37,223 nucleotides of DNA from Lachnospiraceae bacterium (GTDB lineage: Bacteria; Bacillota; Clostridia; Lachnospirales; Lachnospiraceae): positions 1 to 37,223 of the forward strand of contig JAQYAV010000013.1 in NCBI GenBank assembly GCA_029338675.1, in the 5' to 3' direction. Shown here in pieces: positions 7,783-17,262 of this stretch (positions within the stretch are counted from its first letter, which is position 1; every line of letters starts with the position of its first letter). The notes under the pieces were generated by a model, which was not told the origin of the DNA, ran no database searches, and worked only from the letters and a program-made list of their open reading frames with translations. A program made the position numbers and the translations under genes.

Positions 7783-8294
7783 TGATCTTCCTCCGTTGAT
7801 TTATTATTTTCACATATTTCTTCAAATATCTGATCATACGTCATAGCTCCAGATAAACCAAATTTACCATGCTTAAGCATTGGACCATATCCTTTTATCT
7901 TAACCTTTGCCCAAAAGACATGTTTGTTCTTAATTATTCCATTTTCTTCAAGGACCTCTCCTATCTGAAGAGCACTTGAATCTGCTGGTATATTAACTAC
8001 AACAACCTTATCACTTGCTGGTTTATATGCTGTGTCACTAAATACGTCATATGCAAAATTAAACGAAAGAGAAAACAATTTTATAATGAGGTATGCAATT
8101 AATAAATTAACAAACAATCCCCACATGAAACCTGACGAATCCTTTAAGCCTTTTCTAAATAATTCTAATCCGCCTTTTCCTTTTTTCTTTTGTTTAGATT
8201 TTGAATTTGATTTTTTATTTGTTCTCGAATCTACATTTGATTTTATGTTTTTTTCAGTCTTACTATTTTGACTCTTACGTTTTTCTTCACTCAT
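7779..8294 (-). CDS. MltG/YrrL-like membrane protein without the catalytic domain
   Basis: 171 residues. A Lys/Ser/Asn-rich cytoplasmic N-terminus (1-50, very polar), one membrane helix (about 57-81), and an outside domain of about 75 residues containing NIPADSSALQIGEVLEENGI and a GKFGLSGAMTYDQIFEEI end. This corresponds to the LysM-like segment of the endolytic transglycosylase MltG. The large C-terminal domain with the catalytic Glu, which should follow for more than 200 residues, is absent, and there is a proper stop with a coupled downstream gene, so it looks settled rather than freshly broken. It occupies the yrrL position next to yrrM. It may bind peptidoglycan or a partner; enzymatic activity is not expected. 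Confidence 0.7.
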   Translation of the reverse strand: MSEEKRKSQNSKTEKNIKSNVDSRTNKKSNSKSKQKKKGKGGLELFRKGLKDSSGFMWGLFVNLLIAYLIIKLFSLSFNFAYDVFSDTAYKPASDKVVVVNIPADSSALQIGEVLEENGIIKNKHVFWAKVKIKGYGPMLKHGKFGLSGAMTYDQIFEEICENNKSTEEDQ

Positions 8295-8622
8295 CTAACT
8301 CGCCAAACTCCAATCCCTCTGCAATCTTATTATATACCTCTTGCATTAATTTACATACCTTTTGTTCCGCCTGAAGATATCTACTTACAACACAATCATT
8401 AAGCACCTCTTCATACTCCTTAGCCAAAGCAATCACTTCATCTAAAGGGTTATAATCTGGGTGGCTTTGTAGTTCTTTATTTCTATTCTTAAAGCAAATT
8501 ACTTTATTGCATAAATCCTCATTGCTCTGCAATTCTTTTTTTGCTTCTAAATATTCATTATATTCTTTTGATTGTTTAATCGATATATTCAGTATTTTGC
8601 TTTTTGCTAAAGTTTCCTTCAT
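8287..8622 (-). CDS. YlbF/YmcA family protein
   Basis: A 111-residue, almost entirely helical protein: SKEYNEYLEAKKELQSNEDL, a middle Lys/Glu-rich helix, then YLQAEQKVCKLMQEVYNKI near the end. This fits the Com_YlbF family. In Bacillus, YlbF, YmcA and YaaT form a complex that modulates RNase Y-dependent mRNA processing. Here the gene lies one base after the RNase J stop (TAATATG) with GAGGT provided by the rnj 3' end, and overlaps the next gene by 8 bases. The coupling to a ribonuclease gene fits a role in RNA turnover, but a function for this member is an inference. Confidence 0.78.
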   Translation of the reverse strand: MKETLAKSKILNISIKQSKEYNEYLEAKKELQSNEDLCNKVICFKNRNKELQSHPDYNPLDEVIALAKEYEEVLNDCVVSRYLQAEQKVCKLMQEVYNKIAEGLEFGELDE

Positions 8623-8623
8623 A

Positions 8624-10288
8624 TTATACCTCAGTTATAATCGGTAAAATCATAGGACTTCTCTTAGTTCTCTTCCACAAGAACTCCCCAAGTGAATCTT
8701 TAATTCCTGATTTTATCTTAGACCAATCAGCTACTCCCTTTCTAAGACAATTATCAAGTGCCTCTTGAACAACCTCTCTGCAATCATCCATCAAGGTTTC
8801 TGATTCTCTTACATATACAAAACCTCTAGACACAATATCTGGTCCTGCAACAATCTGGTTGCTTTCCTTCTCTAAAGTAACCACTACAATAATAAGACCA
8901 TTTTGTGATAAATGCTGTCTATCTCTAAGAACTATATTACCTACATCACCTACGCCAAGTCCATCAACTAATATGCCTTGTGCAGGAACTTTTCCTGTAA
9001 CCTTAAATCTGTCTGTTCCTATTTCAAGAACATCTCCTGTAGATAAAATCTTTACATTGTCTTTAGGAATTCCCATCTCAACTGCAAGCTCTGCATGTCT
9101 TTTTAGATGTCTATACTCTCCATGAACCGGTATTGCATACTGTGGTTTAGTAAGGGCATACATAAGCTTAAGCTCTTCCTTACATGCATGTCCAGAAACA
9201 TGTGTATCCTGGAATATTACATGTGCACCCTTCATCTCTAATTCATTGATTACCTTGAATACGGCTTTTTCATTACCTGGTATAGGAGTTGATGAAAAGA
9301 TTACAACATCTCCTGGCTTAATTGCTATCTTGTTATGAATTGATGCTGCTATTCTTGATAAAGCAGCCATGTTTTCACCCTGACTTCCTGTTGTAATAAG
9401 TACTATTTGTTCATCTGGGTAATCCTTAATTCTCTCTATCTCAATCAAAGTATTATCAGGTATATTAATATAACCTAATTCTGAAGCAGTTTGAATAATA
9501 TTCACCATGCTTCGACCTTCAATCACGACTTTTCTACCATATTTGTATGCTGAATTAATAATCTGTTGAACTCTGTCAACATTTGATGCAAAGGTGGCAA
9601 TAATAATTCTGTGGTCTTTATTGTCTGCAAAAAGGTTATCAAAGGTCTTTCCAACTGTTTTTTCCGACTGAGTATAGCCAGGTCTTTCAACATTAGTTGA
9701 ATCCGCCATTAACGCCAATACGCCCTTCTTACCTAATTCACCAAATCTTGGCAAGTCAATCATTTCTCCAAAAACAGGAGTATAATCGACCTTAAAGTCT
9801 CCAGTATGAATTATTATTCCCTGTGGAGTATATATTGCTAATGCAGCTGCATCTGCAATTGAATGGTTAGTTCTTATAAATTCTATTCTAAAACAACCTA
9901 GATTAATTATCTGTCCATGCTTAACTATTTTTCTCTTAACCTTACTAAGAATGTTATGTTCTTTAAGCTTATTATCTATTAATCCCATTGTAAGCTTAGT
10001 TGCGTATATTGGCATTCCTAATTCTTTCTCAATATATGGGATAGCGCCAATATGATCCTCGTGTCCATGAGTTACAACTAATCCCTTTACTTTATCTGCA
10101 TTCTCTTTAAGATATGTTACATCTGGAATTACCAAGTCAATTCCCAACATTTCATCTTCTGGAAATGCTAATCCACAATCAACTACAATGATTGTATCTT
10201 CATATTCTATTGCTGTTATATTCATTCCAATCTGTTCAAGTCCACCTAATGGAATAATCTTAACAAGCGTTTTTGATTTTTCTTTCAA
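8624..10288 (-). CDS. rnj: Ribonuclease J
   Basis: 554 residues, the usual length. Metallo-beta-lactamase/beta-CASP fold: HGHEDH at residues 74-79 binds two zinc ions, with HTGDFKVDYTP and ADSTNVERPGYT downstream, beta-CASP motifs GRSMVNII, TTGSQGE and HVSGHA, the late metal His in VHGEYRHLKRH, and a C-terminal region VYVRESETLMDDCR. RNase J has 5'-3' exonuclease and endonuclease activity in mRNA decay and rRNA maturation. The start is TTG (10286-10288) with GGAGG 7 bases ahead, partly within the 3' end of the upstream gene. It is inserted between the yrzB- and yrrL-type genes, unlike Bacillus. J1 or J2 type cannot be told apart. Confidence 0.95.
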   Translation of the reverse strand: MKEKSKTLVKIIPLGGLEQIGMNITAIEYEDTIIVVDCGLAFPEDEMLGIDLVIPDVTYLKENADKVKGLVVTHGHEDHIGAIPYIEKELGMPIYATKLTMGLIDNKLKEHNILSKVKRKIVKHGQIINLGCFRIEFIRTNHSIADAAALAIYTPQGIIIHTGDFKVDYTPVFGEMIDLPRFGELGKKGVLALMADSTNVERPGYTQSEKTVGKTFDNLFADNKDHRIIIATFASNVDRVQQIINSAYKYGRKVVIEGRSMVNIIQTASELGYINIPDNTLIEIERIKDYPDEQIVLITTGSQGENMAALSRIAASIHNKIAIKPGDVVIFSSTPIPGNEKAVFKVINELEMKGAHVIFQDTHVSGHACKEELKLMYALTKPQYAIPVHGEYRHLKRHAELAVEMGIPKDNVKILSTGDVLEIGTDRFKVTGKVPAQGILVDGLGVGDVGNIVLRDRQHLSQNGLIIVVVTLEKESNQIVAGPDIVSRGFVYVRESETLMDDCREVVQEALDNCLRKGVADWSKIKSGIKDSLGEFLWKRTKRSPMILPIITEV

Positions 10289-10290
10289 AA

Positions 10291-10569
10291 TTATACCTCC
10301 AAATCTATATCTTCCAGTAATTCATTGAATACCATAATTACTGCTTTTAATTCATCTTCAGCTTCGACAATATCATATGAAACAAAATCCTCATCATCTT
10401 CAACTACTTCTTTAAGCACAAGAAATGAGCCATCCTCTTTGTTAATATCGTCTGTCACTAATATATAATTGTTCCCAGCTAATTTTGTTTGCTCAAGAAC
10501 AAAAAATTCTTCTTCACCATCTTCTGTTTCAAAAACAATGCTTTCTGGCATATTTTGATTGTTATCCAT
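10291..10569 (-). CDS. DUF1292 family protein (YrzB)
   Basis: A 92-residue acidic protein (many Asp/Glu, EDGEEEFFVLEQTKL, then NYILVTDD and a second beta-rich motif). This matches the DUF1292/YrzB family of Firmicutes, whose function is unknown. It lies 23 bases after ruvX and just before RNase J, as expected for the yrzL-yrrK-yrzB order. A strong AGGAGG site precedes the ATG. Confidence 0.85.
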   Translation of the reverse strand: MDNNQNMPESIVFETEDGEEEFFVLEQTKLAGNNYILVTDDINKEDGSFLVLKEVVEDDEDFVSYDIVEAEDELKAVIMVFNELLEDIDLEV

Positions 10570-10592
10570 ACTATCCTCCTGGCTAAAAAGCC

Positions 10593-11018
10593 CTATCTAT
10601 CACTATTTCTATCAAGATAACACTGTAAAATTATGGCAGCCGCCATCTTGTCAATGTGTTCTTTTCTCTCGCTTTGAACAACTCCTGTTGCAGACAAAAT
10701 TCTATCTGCTTCCATCGTTGTAAGTCTTTCATCTTCTAATACTACTTCTAAACCTGTTCTTCTCTCTAAATTATTCTTGAACTCCTTAGTAGCTTCGGCT
10801 CTCTCGCCTTCTGTATTATTCATATTCTTTGGATATCCAAGAACAATTCTGCCAACCTCATACTCATCAATAATCGATTCAATCTGTGCATATGTCTGTC
10901 TTAATTTGGCAGGATGCTTTCTCTCTATTGTAAGCAATGGCTGTGCAATAATATGGTTTTCATCACTCACTGCCACACCTACTGTTTTTGTACCATAATC
11001 TAATCCTATTATTCTCAT
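10593..11018 (-). CDS. ruvX: Holliday junction resolvase-like protein RuvX/YqgF
   Basis: 141 residues with an RNase H-like fold: MRIIGLDYGTKTVGVAVSDE at the N-terminus carries the first catalytic Asp, IVLGYPKNMNN the substrate loop, LEDERLTTMEA the catalytic Glu region, and EHIDKMAAAIILQCYLD the last Asp. Proteins of this family act in pre-16S rRNA 5'-end processing and have been linked to Holliday junction cleavage. The open frame extends to 11045, but the ATG at 11018 has AGAGG 4 bases ahead and lies just behind a good promoter. Second gene of the yrzL-yrrK-yrzB set. Confidence 0.93.
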   Translation of the reverse strand: MRIIGLDYGTKTVGVAVSDENHIIAQPLLTIERKHPAKLRQTYAQIESIIDEYEVGRIVLGYPKNMNNTEGERAEATKEFKNNLERRTGLEVVLEDERLTTMEADRILSATGVVQSERKEHIDKMAAAIILQCYLDRNSDR

Positions 11019-11035
11019 ATTACCTCTGACGAACA

Positions 11036-11064
11036 CTAATATCATTCTAAAACAAAAATATCAA
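11036..11064 (-). promoter_or_regulatory. Sigma-A promoter upstream of ruvX
   Basis: Minus strand TTGATA (11059-11064), 17-base spacer, TATTAG (11036-11041). The transcript would start near 11029, giving a leader of only about 11 bases. This excludes the longer ruvX start and lets the ruvX-to-U32 genes be transcribed separately from ireB. Confidence 0.5.
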
Positions 11065-11109
11065 ACCATAAATTAAATAACTTTAATATATTTTTCTTTG
11101 CACAGAAAT

Positions 11110-11141
11110 AAAAGCATGCCAAATTCTCTGGCATTGCTTTT
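11110..11141 (-). terminator. Terminator after ireB
   Basis: Arms AAAAGCA+TGCCA (11110-11121) and TGGCA+TGCTTTT (11129-11141) with one bulged T and a 7-base loop. On the minus strand it runs into TTTTATTT. It lies 27 bases after the ireB stop and ahead of the ruvX promoter. Confidence 0.7.
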
Positions 11142-11167
11142 ATCTTGCAAAAATCAAACTATTATCA

Positions 11168-11425
11168 CTATTTTAATCTAGTATCAATATAGTTCTCTAA
11201 CAATACTTCAATTATCTCATCACGTTCCGCCTTCATAATAAGGCTTCTAGCATTCTTATAGCTAGTAATATATGTTGGATCACCACTCATAACGTATCCA
11301 ACAATCTGACTTACAGGATTATAGCCCTTCTCAGACAATGCTTCATATACCTGTGCAAGTATATCAGGTACCTCTATTGTTGTCTCTCTAATAATGCCTA
11401 TATCCTGAGTATTTTGATTATTCAT
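11168..11425 (-). CDS. ireB: IreB family regulatory phosphoprotein (YrzL, DUF965)
   Basis: 85 residues in the chosen frame. The family core EVPDILAQVYEALSEKGYNP, QIVGYVMSGDPTYITSYKNA and ARSLIMKAERDEIIEVLLENYI is intact. IreB is a small homodimeric protein phosphorylated on N-terminal Thr by the PASTA kinase IreK/PrkC and dephosphorylated by the partner phosphatase; both partner genes are in this window at 33-36 kb. The N-terminus here has one Thr at about position 6 and a TT pair at about 15-16 as candidates. The frame opens at 11446, but GGA ahead of the ATG at 11425 supports the shorter form. It has its own promoter and terminator. Confidence 0.92.
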   Translation of the reverse strand: MNNQNTQDIGIIRETTIEVPDILAQVYEALSEKGYNPVSQIVGYVMSGDPTYITSYKNARSLIMKAERDEIIEVLLENYIDTRLK

Positions 11426-11454
11426 TTCATCACGTCCTTTAAACATATAGTCTT

Positions 11455-11483
11455 ATTCTAATATATTTATGATAAAATAGCAA
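11455..11483 (-). promoter_or_regulatory. Sigma-A promoter upstream of ireB
   Basis: Minus strand TTGCTA (11478-11483), 17-base spacer, TAGAAT (11455-11460). Predicted start near 11448, about 23 bases before the ATG. The polC stop is 61 bases upstream of the -35 box with no hairpin between, so read-through from polC is also possible. Confidence 0.5.
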
Positions 11484-11543
11484 CCATTTTACTCGTACTA
11501 ATATCATTAACAAATATATCTCCACATCCTAAAAATGTTTTTA

Positions 11544-14500
11544 TTATCCCAACATACTAAAGAAATCGTATTGATTTGTCTCTGGCAAATCGCCTAAAAT
11601 TCCTAATTTCTCCATATCATCTAGAATTGTTTTTGATACTTTTCCTCTTGTTCTAATATCATCCTTAGAAGTAAATTTGCCCTGCTTGGCAGCTTCTTGA
11701 AGAGTTTCCGCAGCCTTTGCACCCATTCCTGGAATAGAACCAAAGCTTGGCATTATTTTGCCATCTATTATCTGGAAATTCTTTGCATCTGCCTTGTATA
11801 AATCAATTGGCAAAAATTCAATTCCTCTTGCGTACATTTCCTGAACAATTTTCATGTCACGAAGGGTATCCTTTATTGTTGCAGTCATTTTATCTTTTTC
11901 TGTTTTCTGTAGCAAAAGCATATTAGCCTCTAAGGCTTCTTTTCCCTGACACATAAGCTTATAGTCAAAAGCAGAAGCTCTAATACTAAAGAAGGCTGTA
12001 TAATATGCAAGAGGATAATTAACTTTAAAATATGCAATTCTCCATGCCATCATTACATATGCAACCGCATGAGCCTTAGGGAACATATACTGAATCTTTT
12101 CACATGATTTTATATACCATTCCGGAACATTATGTTCTAGCATATCTACCTTCCACTCATTCCATTTATCCTTTACTTTGCCCTTGGCAACCATTCCCTT
12201 ACGTACTGCTTCCATTATCTTAAAGGCAGTCTCTGATTCCAGCCCCATATGAATAAGATATGTCATTATATCGTCACGCGTACATATTGCTGAAGAGAGT
12301 TCACATATTCCATCAGCAATAAGTGTTTGTGCATTACCAAGCCATACGTCTGTACCATGGGAAAGACCTGCAATTCTGGCTAAATCTGAAAATGCCTTTG
12401 GCTTAGTGTCAATTAACATCTGCATGGCAAATTCAGTTCCAAACTCTGGAATACCAAGTGTTCCAAGCTTTGTTCCACCTATATCTTCTGGCTTAATTCC
12501 AAGTACATCGAGATTATGGAATAATGACATAACATCCTGATCATCAAGTGGAATAGTCTTAGCATCAATACCAGTTAAATCCTCAAGACGTCTAATCATA
12601 GTTGGATCATCGTGTCCCAGTATATCTAACTTAAGTAAGTTGTGGTCAATAGAATGGTACTCAAAATGCGTAGTAACAATATCTGTTGTCATATCATTTG
12701 CCGGCTTTTGAATTGGGGTAAAAGAATATATTTCTTCATGGCTAGGAAGAACTATCATTCCTCCTGGATGCTGGCCTGTTGTACGTTTTACACCAGTACA
12801 ACCATTTGCCAATCTTTCCATCTCACAGTTTCTCTTAACCTGCTGCTTATCCTTGTAATAGTTGTATACATATCCATATGCTGTTTTTTCGGCAAGTGTT
12901 CCAATTGTACCAGCTCTAAAGGCTTTTCCTTTACCAAACAATTCTTCTGTGTATGCGTGTGCACGTGGCTGATATTCTCCTGAGAAATTAAGGTCTATAT
13001 CAGGCTCCTTGTCTCCCTTAAATCCAAGGAAGGTTTCGAATGGAATATCATGTCCTTCTTTTTTCATATTAGTTCCACACTTTGGACACGCCTTATCAGG
13101 CATATCACAGCCTGATTGACCACTATATTTTCTAACATCTTCCGAATCAAAATCAGTAAAGTAGCATTTTGGGCAAATATAGTGTGCCGGAAGTGGATTA
13201 ACCTCTGTAATTCCTGCCATAGTAGCAACAAAAGATGAGCCAACTGAACCTCTTGAACCTACAAGATATCCGTCATCATTTGATCTCCAAACCAGCTTTT
13301 GAGCAATAATATACATAACTGCAAAGCCATTAGATATAATAGAATGAAGTTCTTTTTCAAGTCTCTTAACTACTATATCTGGTAAATTTGGTCCATATAT
13401 TTCATGTGCCTTATCGTAACATATCTTAGTAAGTGTTTCATCTGAATTTTCAATTATTGGTGGTTGTTTATCTGGTCTTACTGGCGATATCTTGTCCACC
13501 ATATCAGCAATTTTGTTTGTGTTTGTTATTACTACTTCCTTGGCTAAATCGCTACCCAGATACTGGAATTCAGCTAACATCTCATCAGTTGTTCTATAGA
13601 ATAACGGTGGCTGATTGTCAGCATCTGCAAAGCCTTTACCTGCCATAATTATTCTTCTGTATATTTCATCCTCTGGATCTAGGAAATGTACATCACAGGT
13701 TGCTACAACTGGTTTACCAAACTGTTTACCCAGATTTACAATCTTTCTATTAACTTCTTCTAAGTCCTCTACAGTTTCAACAGGATATTTATCTGATTCA
13801 AGCATAAACATATTATTGCCTGTAGGCTGAATCTCATAATAATCATAGAAATCACACAGCTTAGTTAACTTATCATCATTTTCGCCAAATAATACTGCCT
13901 TATATAGTTCTCCTGCCTCGCAGGCTGAACCTATAATAAGTCCTTCTCTATATTTATTGATTAAGCTTTTTGGCATTCTAGGTCTTCTATTAAAATAGTT
14001 TATGTGTGACTCTGAAATAAGTCTGTATAAATTTACTCTTCCTATCTCATTTTTCGCAAGAATGATTCCATGATATGTTTTGGCTTTTTTTATCAAATCA
14101 AAGGATTTTGAACCAATTTTATTAAGCTGTGCCAAAGTAGTTACTTCTTTATCCTTGACTATCTTAAGCATCTTGATAAATATCTCTGCTGTTGCAGTAG
14201 CATCATCACATGCTCTATGATGATTTTCCAGCTTAACATTAAACTGCTTACACAATCTGTCCAATGTGTATTTTCCAAGCTCTGGTATAAGAATCTGAGC
14301 AAGTGTCATTGTATCCATAACTGTATAGTCATATGTAAGCCCCTGTCTTGAAGCAAACTCTTTAATAAAGCCTGTATCAAAGCTTGCATTATGAGCCACC
14401 AAAATAGCATCTCCTACAAATTCTAAAAATTTAGGAAGGATAATCTCTATTGTAGGTGCATCAAGAACCATTTGGTCATTTATGGATGTAAGCTTGGTTA

Positions 14501-16061
14501 TTGAATATGGAATAGGAACTTCTGGATTTACGAATTCAGAAAATGTATCTGTTATCTGTCCATTCTTTATTTTCACAGCTCCTATTTCAATTATTTTGTT
14601 ATGTTTAGGGCTCAAACCCGTTGTTTCTATGTCAAATACCACATAATTCGAATCAATAGACTGTCCCTTATCATTAAGTATTAAATCCTCAATATCATCA
14701 ACAAAATATCCTTCGACTCCATATATTATCTTGAAATCTTCTTCCATTTTAATTTGATGATTGGCAACTGGAAACGCCTGAATGCATCCATGATCTGTTA
14801 TGGCAATAGCCTTATGGCCCCATTCCTTTGCTCGCTTAATAACTTTGCCTATATCAACAACACTGTCCATTTCACTCATAACAGTATGCAGGTGAAGTTC
14901 AACTCTCTTTTCAATTGAAGTATCATTTCTCTTTACTCTAAAATCATTAGCAGCCTTTATTCCAGTAATAGAAGATACTGTAACCTCTCTGCTATAAGAA
15001 TCGTACATTGGAACACCTTTTATTATATAGAAGTCTCCAACAGACAACTCTTTATCTAAGCCCTCTTTATCTTCTGGACTAACAAATATCTTAAAGGCTA
15101 TTGAATCAGTAAAATCAGTAATTACACAAGAAATTATATATTTGCCACTTTTTAGCTCACGCTCTTCTTTTGTAAGTATTTGACCTCTAATGCACACTGG
15201 TCCAATTCCATCATATACTCCTTCAATTGCAACTATTTCGCCTTCGCAATTTCTACCAAATATCAAATCTGGATCATAGGTTTGAGCCTTCTTCTGTTTT
15301 CTAGCTCCAAATAAAGCACCCTCTCCACTAGAAAATGGTTTAGGACTTTTTTTCTCTGCTACTGAAAAATCAGACTTAGTTTTATCACTGCCTGTTTTTG
15401 TAGATTTATCCTCCTTTGAAGCTTCTTTTTTAAGCTGCTCTTGTTCCTCTTTTCCGCTTTCTTTATTTCTATGAGCGGTCTGCTCATTCAATAATTCTAT
15501 AGCCTTTAATTCTTGCATTAATCGTTGTTTATTAGCTTCACGAAGCTTTGACTTTTGTTCTTCTGTATAATTAAAGCCTATTGTAACTTCCATATCAAAA
15601 CGTTCTTTATACATATTTTCAAGAAATTCTTTTAATTTTATGGAATGACTTTTAGCCAAATTAGTATCCTCTAATGCAAGGGTTAGAATATTTCCGTTAT
15701 AAAAAAACTCTGCACGACTTAATATTCTAAAATCCACATAGCTAAATGTTTTTATTTCCTCCATAATACTATCCATGTATACTTTGGTAAGCTCTTCTAA
15801 ATTATATTGACTAGATAGCTTATATTTTTCTTTTATCTCGCATTTTATGTTGTTTTTTCCAAAAACGAACTCTGAAACAGCTTCCTCTAATTTATATATA
15901 TTTTTCTTTTCAATTATTATGTCACTCAAAATACAAATAACCATCTTCTTTTCTGACTTGAACATGGTTATTTTCTCAACATAAACATAATCTAGTAATT
16001 CATCAAGAGCCTTATTAACACTAATTCCAGGGAAAACTTCCTTAAAAAGCTTTGTTTCCAA
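11544..16061 (-). CDS. polC: DNA polymerase III PolC-type, alpha subunit
   Basis: 1505 residues, the replicative polymerase of low-GC Gram-positives. Domains in order: N-terminal domain (1-200), a Lys/Glu-rich linker, OB fold (about 270-375, EIVAIEGVYDGIGPVCIRGQ), PHP domain starting ELHLHTVMSEMD, inserted DEDD 3'-5' proofreading exonuclease (FDIETTGL, then HNASFD, HHRACDDA), PHP continuation, a zinc module CPKC...CPKCG, the palm with DIDLNFSGEYQ, and C-terminal HhH and tail. The frame opens with TTG at 16076, but the TTG at 16061 has GGAGG 7 bases ahead and gives the family start (M)ETKLFKEVF. It lies 5 bases after ispG, the last gene of the long operon. No hairpin follows. Confidence 0.97.
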   Translation of the reverse strand: METKLFKEVFPGISVNKALDELLDYVYVEKITMFKSEKKMVICILSDIIIEKKNIYKLEEAVSEFVFGKNNIKCEIKEKYKLSSQYNLEELTKVYMDSIMEEIKTFSYVDFRILSRAEFFYNGNILTLALEDTNLAKSHSIKLKEFLENMYKERFDMEVTIGFNYTEEQKSKLREANKQRLMQELKAIELLNEQTAHRNKESGKEEQEQLKKEASKEDKSTKTGSDKTKSDFSVAEKKSPKPFSSGEGALFGARKQKKAQTYDPDLIFGRNCEGEIVAIEGVYDGIGPVCIRGQILTKEERELKSGKYIISCVITDFTDSIAFKIFVSPEDKEGLDKELSVGDFYIIKGVPMYDSYSREVTVSSITGIKAANDFRVKRNDTSIEKRVELHLHTVMSEMDSVVDIGKVIKRAKEWGHKAIAITDHGCIQAFPVANHQIKMEEDFKIIYGVEGYFVDDIEDLILNDKGQSIDSNYVVFDIETTGLSPKHNKIIEIGAVKIKNGQITDTFSEFVNPEVPIPYSITKLTSINDQMVLDAPTIEIILPKFLEFVGDAILVAHNASFDTGFIKEFASRQGLTYDYTVMDTMTLAQILIPELGKYTLDRLCKQFNVKLENHHRACDDATATAEIFIKMLKIVKDKEVTTLAQLNKIGSKSFDLIKKAKTYHGIILAKNEIGRVNLYRLISESHINYFNRRPRMPKSLINKYREGLIIGSACEAGELYKAVLFGENDDKLTKLCDFYDYYEIQPTGNNMFMLESDKYPVETVEDLEEVNRKIVNLGKQFGKPVVATCDVHFLDPEDEIYRRIIMAGKGFADADNQPPLFYRTTDEMLAEFQYLGSDLAKEVVITNTNKIADMVDKISPVRPDKQPPIIENSDETLTKICYDKAHEIYGPNLPDIVVKRLEKELHSIISNGFAVMYIIAQKLVWRSNDDGYLVGSRGSVGSSFVATMAGITEVNPLPAHYICPKCYFTDFDSEDVRKYSGQSGCDMPDKACPKCGTNMKKEGHDIPFETFLGFKGDKEPDIDLNFSGEYQPRAHAYTEELFGKGKAFRAGTIGTLAEKTAYGYVYNYYKDKQQVKRNCEMERLANGCTGVKRTTGQHPGGMIVLPSHEEIYSFTPIQKPANDMTTDIVTTHFEYHSIDHNLLKLDILGHDDPTMIRRLEDLTGIDAKTIPLDDQDVMSLFHNLDVLGIKPEDIGGTKLGTLGIPEFGTEFAMQMLIDTKPKAFSDLARIAGLSHGTDVWLGNAQTLIADGICELSSAICTRDDIMTYLIHMGLESETAFKIMEAVRKGMVAKGKVKDKWNEWKVDMLEHNVPEWYIKSCEKIQYMFPKAHAVAYVMMAWRIAYFKVNYPLAYYTAFFSIRASAFDYKLMCQGKEALEANMLLLQKTEKDKMTATIKDTLRDMKIVQEMYARGIEFLPIDLYKADAKNFQIIDGKIMPSFGSIPGMGAKAAETLQEAAKQGKFTSKDDIRTRGKVSKTILDDMEKLGILGDLPETNQYDFFSMLG

Positions 16062-16066
16062 ACAAA

Positions 16067-17134
16067 TTACCTCCAATTATCTAATTCGTACTTTAACGCT
16101 CCTAGCAACTTATCTTGTGGCATTTTTCTAACAATTTGTCCGTGCTTGAATAATAATCCTTCGCCATCTCCACCTGCTATTCCTATATCAGCCTCTTTTG
16201 CTTCACCAGGGCCATTTACAGCACAGCCCATTACCGCCACCTTAATCTGCAAATCACTGTAACCCTTAATTAATTCCTCAACCTGACCTGCCAAACCTAT
16301 CATGTCAATTTTTGTTCTTCCACATGTCGGACAAGAAACCAATTCTATTCCACTTCTCTTAAGCTTTAGTGCCTGTAATATAGTCTTTGCAGACATAATT
16401 TCCTCAATAGGATCACTAGTTAACGATACTCTTATTGTATCACCTATACCTTGATTAAGAATGATTCCTAAGCCTACTGCTGACTTAATATTTCCAGCAT
16501 AAACTGTTCCTGCTTCTGTAATACCAACATGTAAAGGATAATTTGTCTGTCTTGATATAAGCTCATGTGTCTTTACACTCATCATTACATCTGAAGATTT
16601 TATACTAATTACAATGTTGTCATAGCCACAGTCTTCAATCATTTTCACTTTATCAAGAGCACTTTCAACAATACCCTCTGCTGTGACCATGCCATATTTT
16701 TCTATAATATTCTTCTCTAACGAACCTGAATTAACTCCTACCCTTATGGGAATATTTCTTTCTTTTGCAACTGCAACTACCTTTTGAAGATTTTCTTTTC
16801 CTCCAATGTTACCTGGATTAATTCTAATCTTATCAGCACCATTTTCCATTGCTAAAATAGCAAGCTTATAATCAAAATGAATATCAGCTACAATCGGAAT
16901 ATGAATTTGTTGTTTGATTTTAGAAAAAGCCATAGCTGCATCTACAGTATTTGCAGTTGTTCTAACAATATCACAGCCCGCTTTTTCCAATCTTAATATT
17001 TGAGCAACAGTAGAATCAACATCCGCTGTATCTGTGTTAGTCATGGACTGGATTGCTATTGGATTTCCTCCACCAATCAAAACATTGCCAATCTTTATCT
17101 GTTTTGTTTCATTTCTTGTATACATATTACTCAT
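16067..17134 (-). CDS. ispG: 4-hydroxy-3-methylbut-2-en-1-yl diphosphate synthase IspG
   Basis: 355 residues, bacterial two-domain form: a TIM barrel (NPIAIQSMTNTDT, ADIHFDYKLA, KIRINPGNIG) and a C-terminal 4Fe-4S domain with SCPTCGRTKID and VMGCAVNGPGEAKEADIG, whose three Cys and the conserved Glu hold the cluster. IspG makes HMBPP in the MEP isoprenoid pathway. dxr lies two genes upstream and uppS, which uses the product, four genes upstream. AGGTG stands 5 bases ahead of the ATG. A 211-base spacer with a 27-base tandem repeat separates it from rseP. Confidence 0.96.
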   Translation of the reverse strand: MSNMYTRNETKQIKIGNVLIGGGNPIAIQSMTNTDTADVDSTVAQILRLEKAGCDIVRTTANTVDAAMAFSKIKQQIHIPIVADIHFDYKLAILAMENGADKIRINPGNIGGKENLQKVVAVAKERNIPIRVGVNSGSLEKNIIEKYGMVTAEGIVESALDKVKMIEDCGYDNIVISIKSSDVMMSVKTHELISRQTNYPLHVGITEAGTVYAGNIKSAVGLGIILNQGIGDTIRVSLTSDPIEEIMSAKTILQALKLKRSGIELVSCPTCGRTKIDMIGLAGQVEELIKGYSDLQIKVAVMGCAVNGPGEAKEADIGIAGGDGEGLLFKHGQIVRKMPQDKLLGALKYELDNWR

Positions 17135-17262
17135 CTAAACACCTACTTTTCTACTATATACTCACAATACCCACAATACTCACACTATTTTTCTTAACAC
17201 ATCTAATTATCTCTTGTGAACTACATCGGCAATTGAATTACCGAGGATTCCCGCTTGTCATC

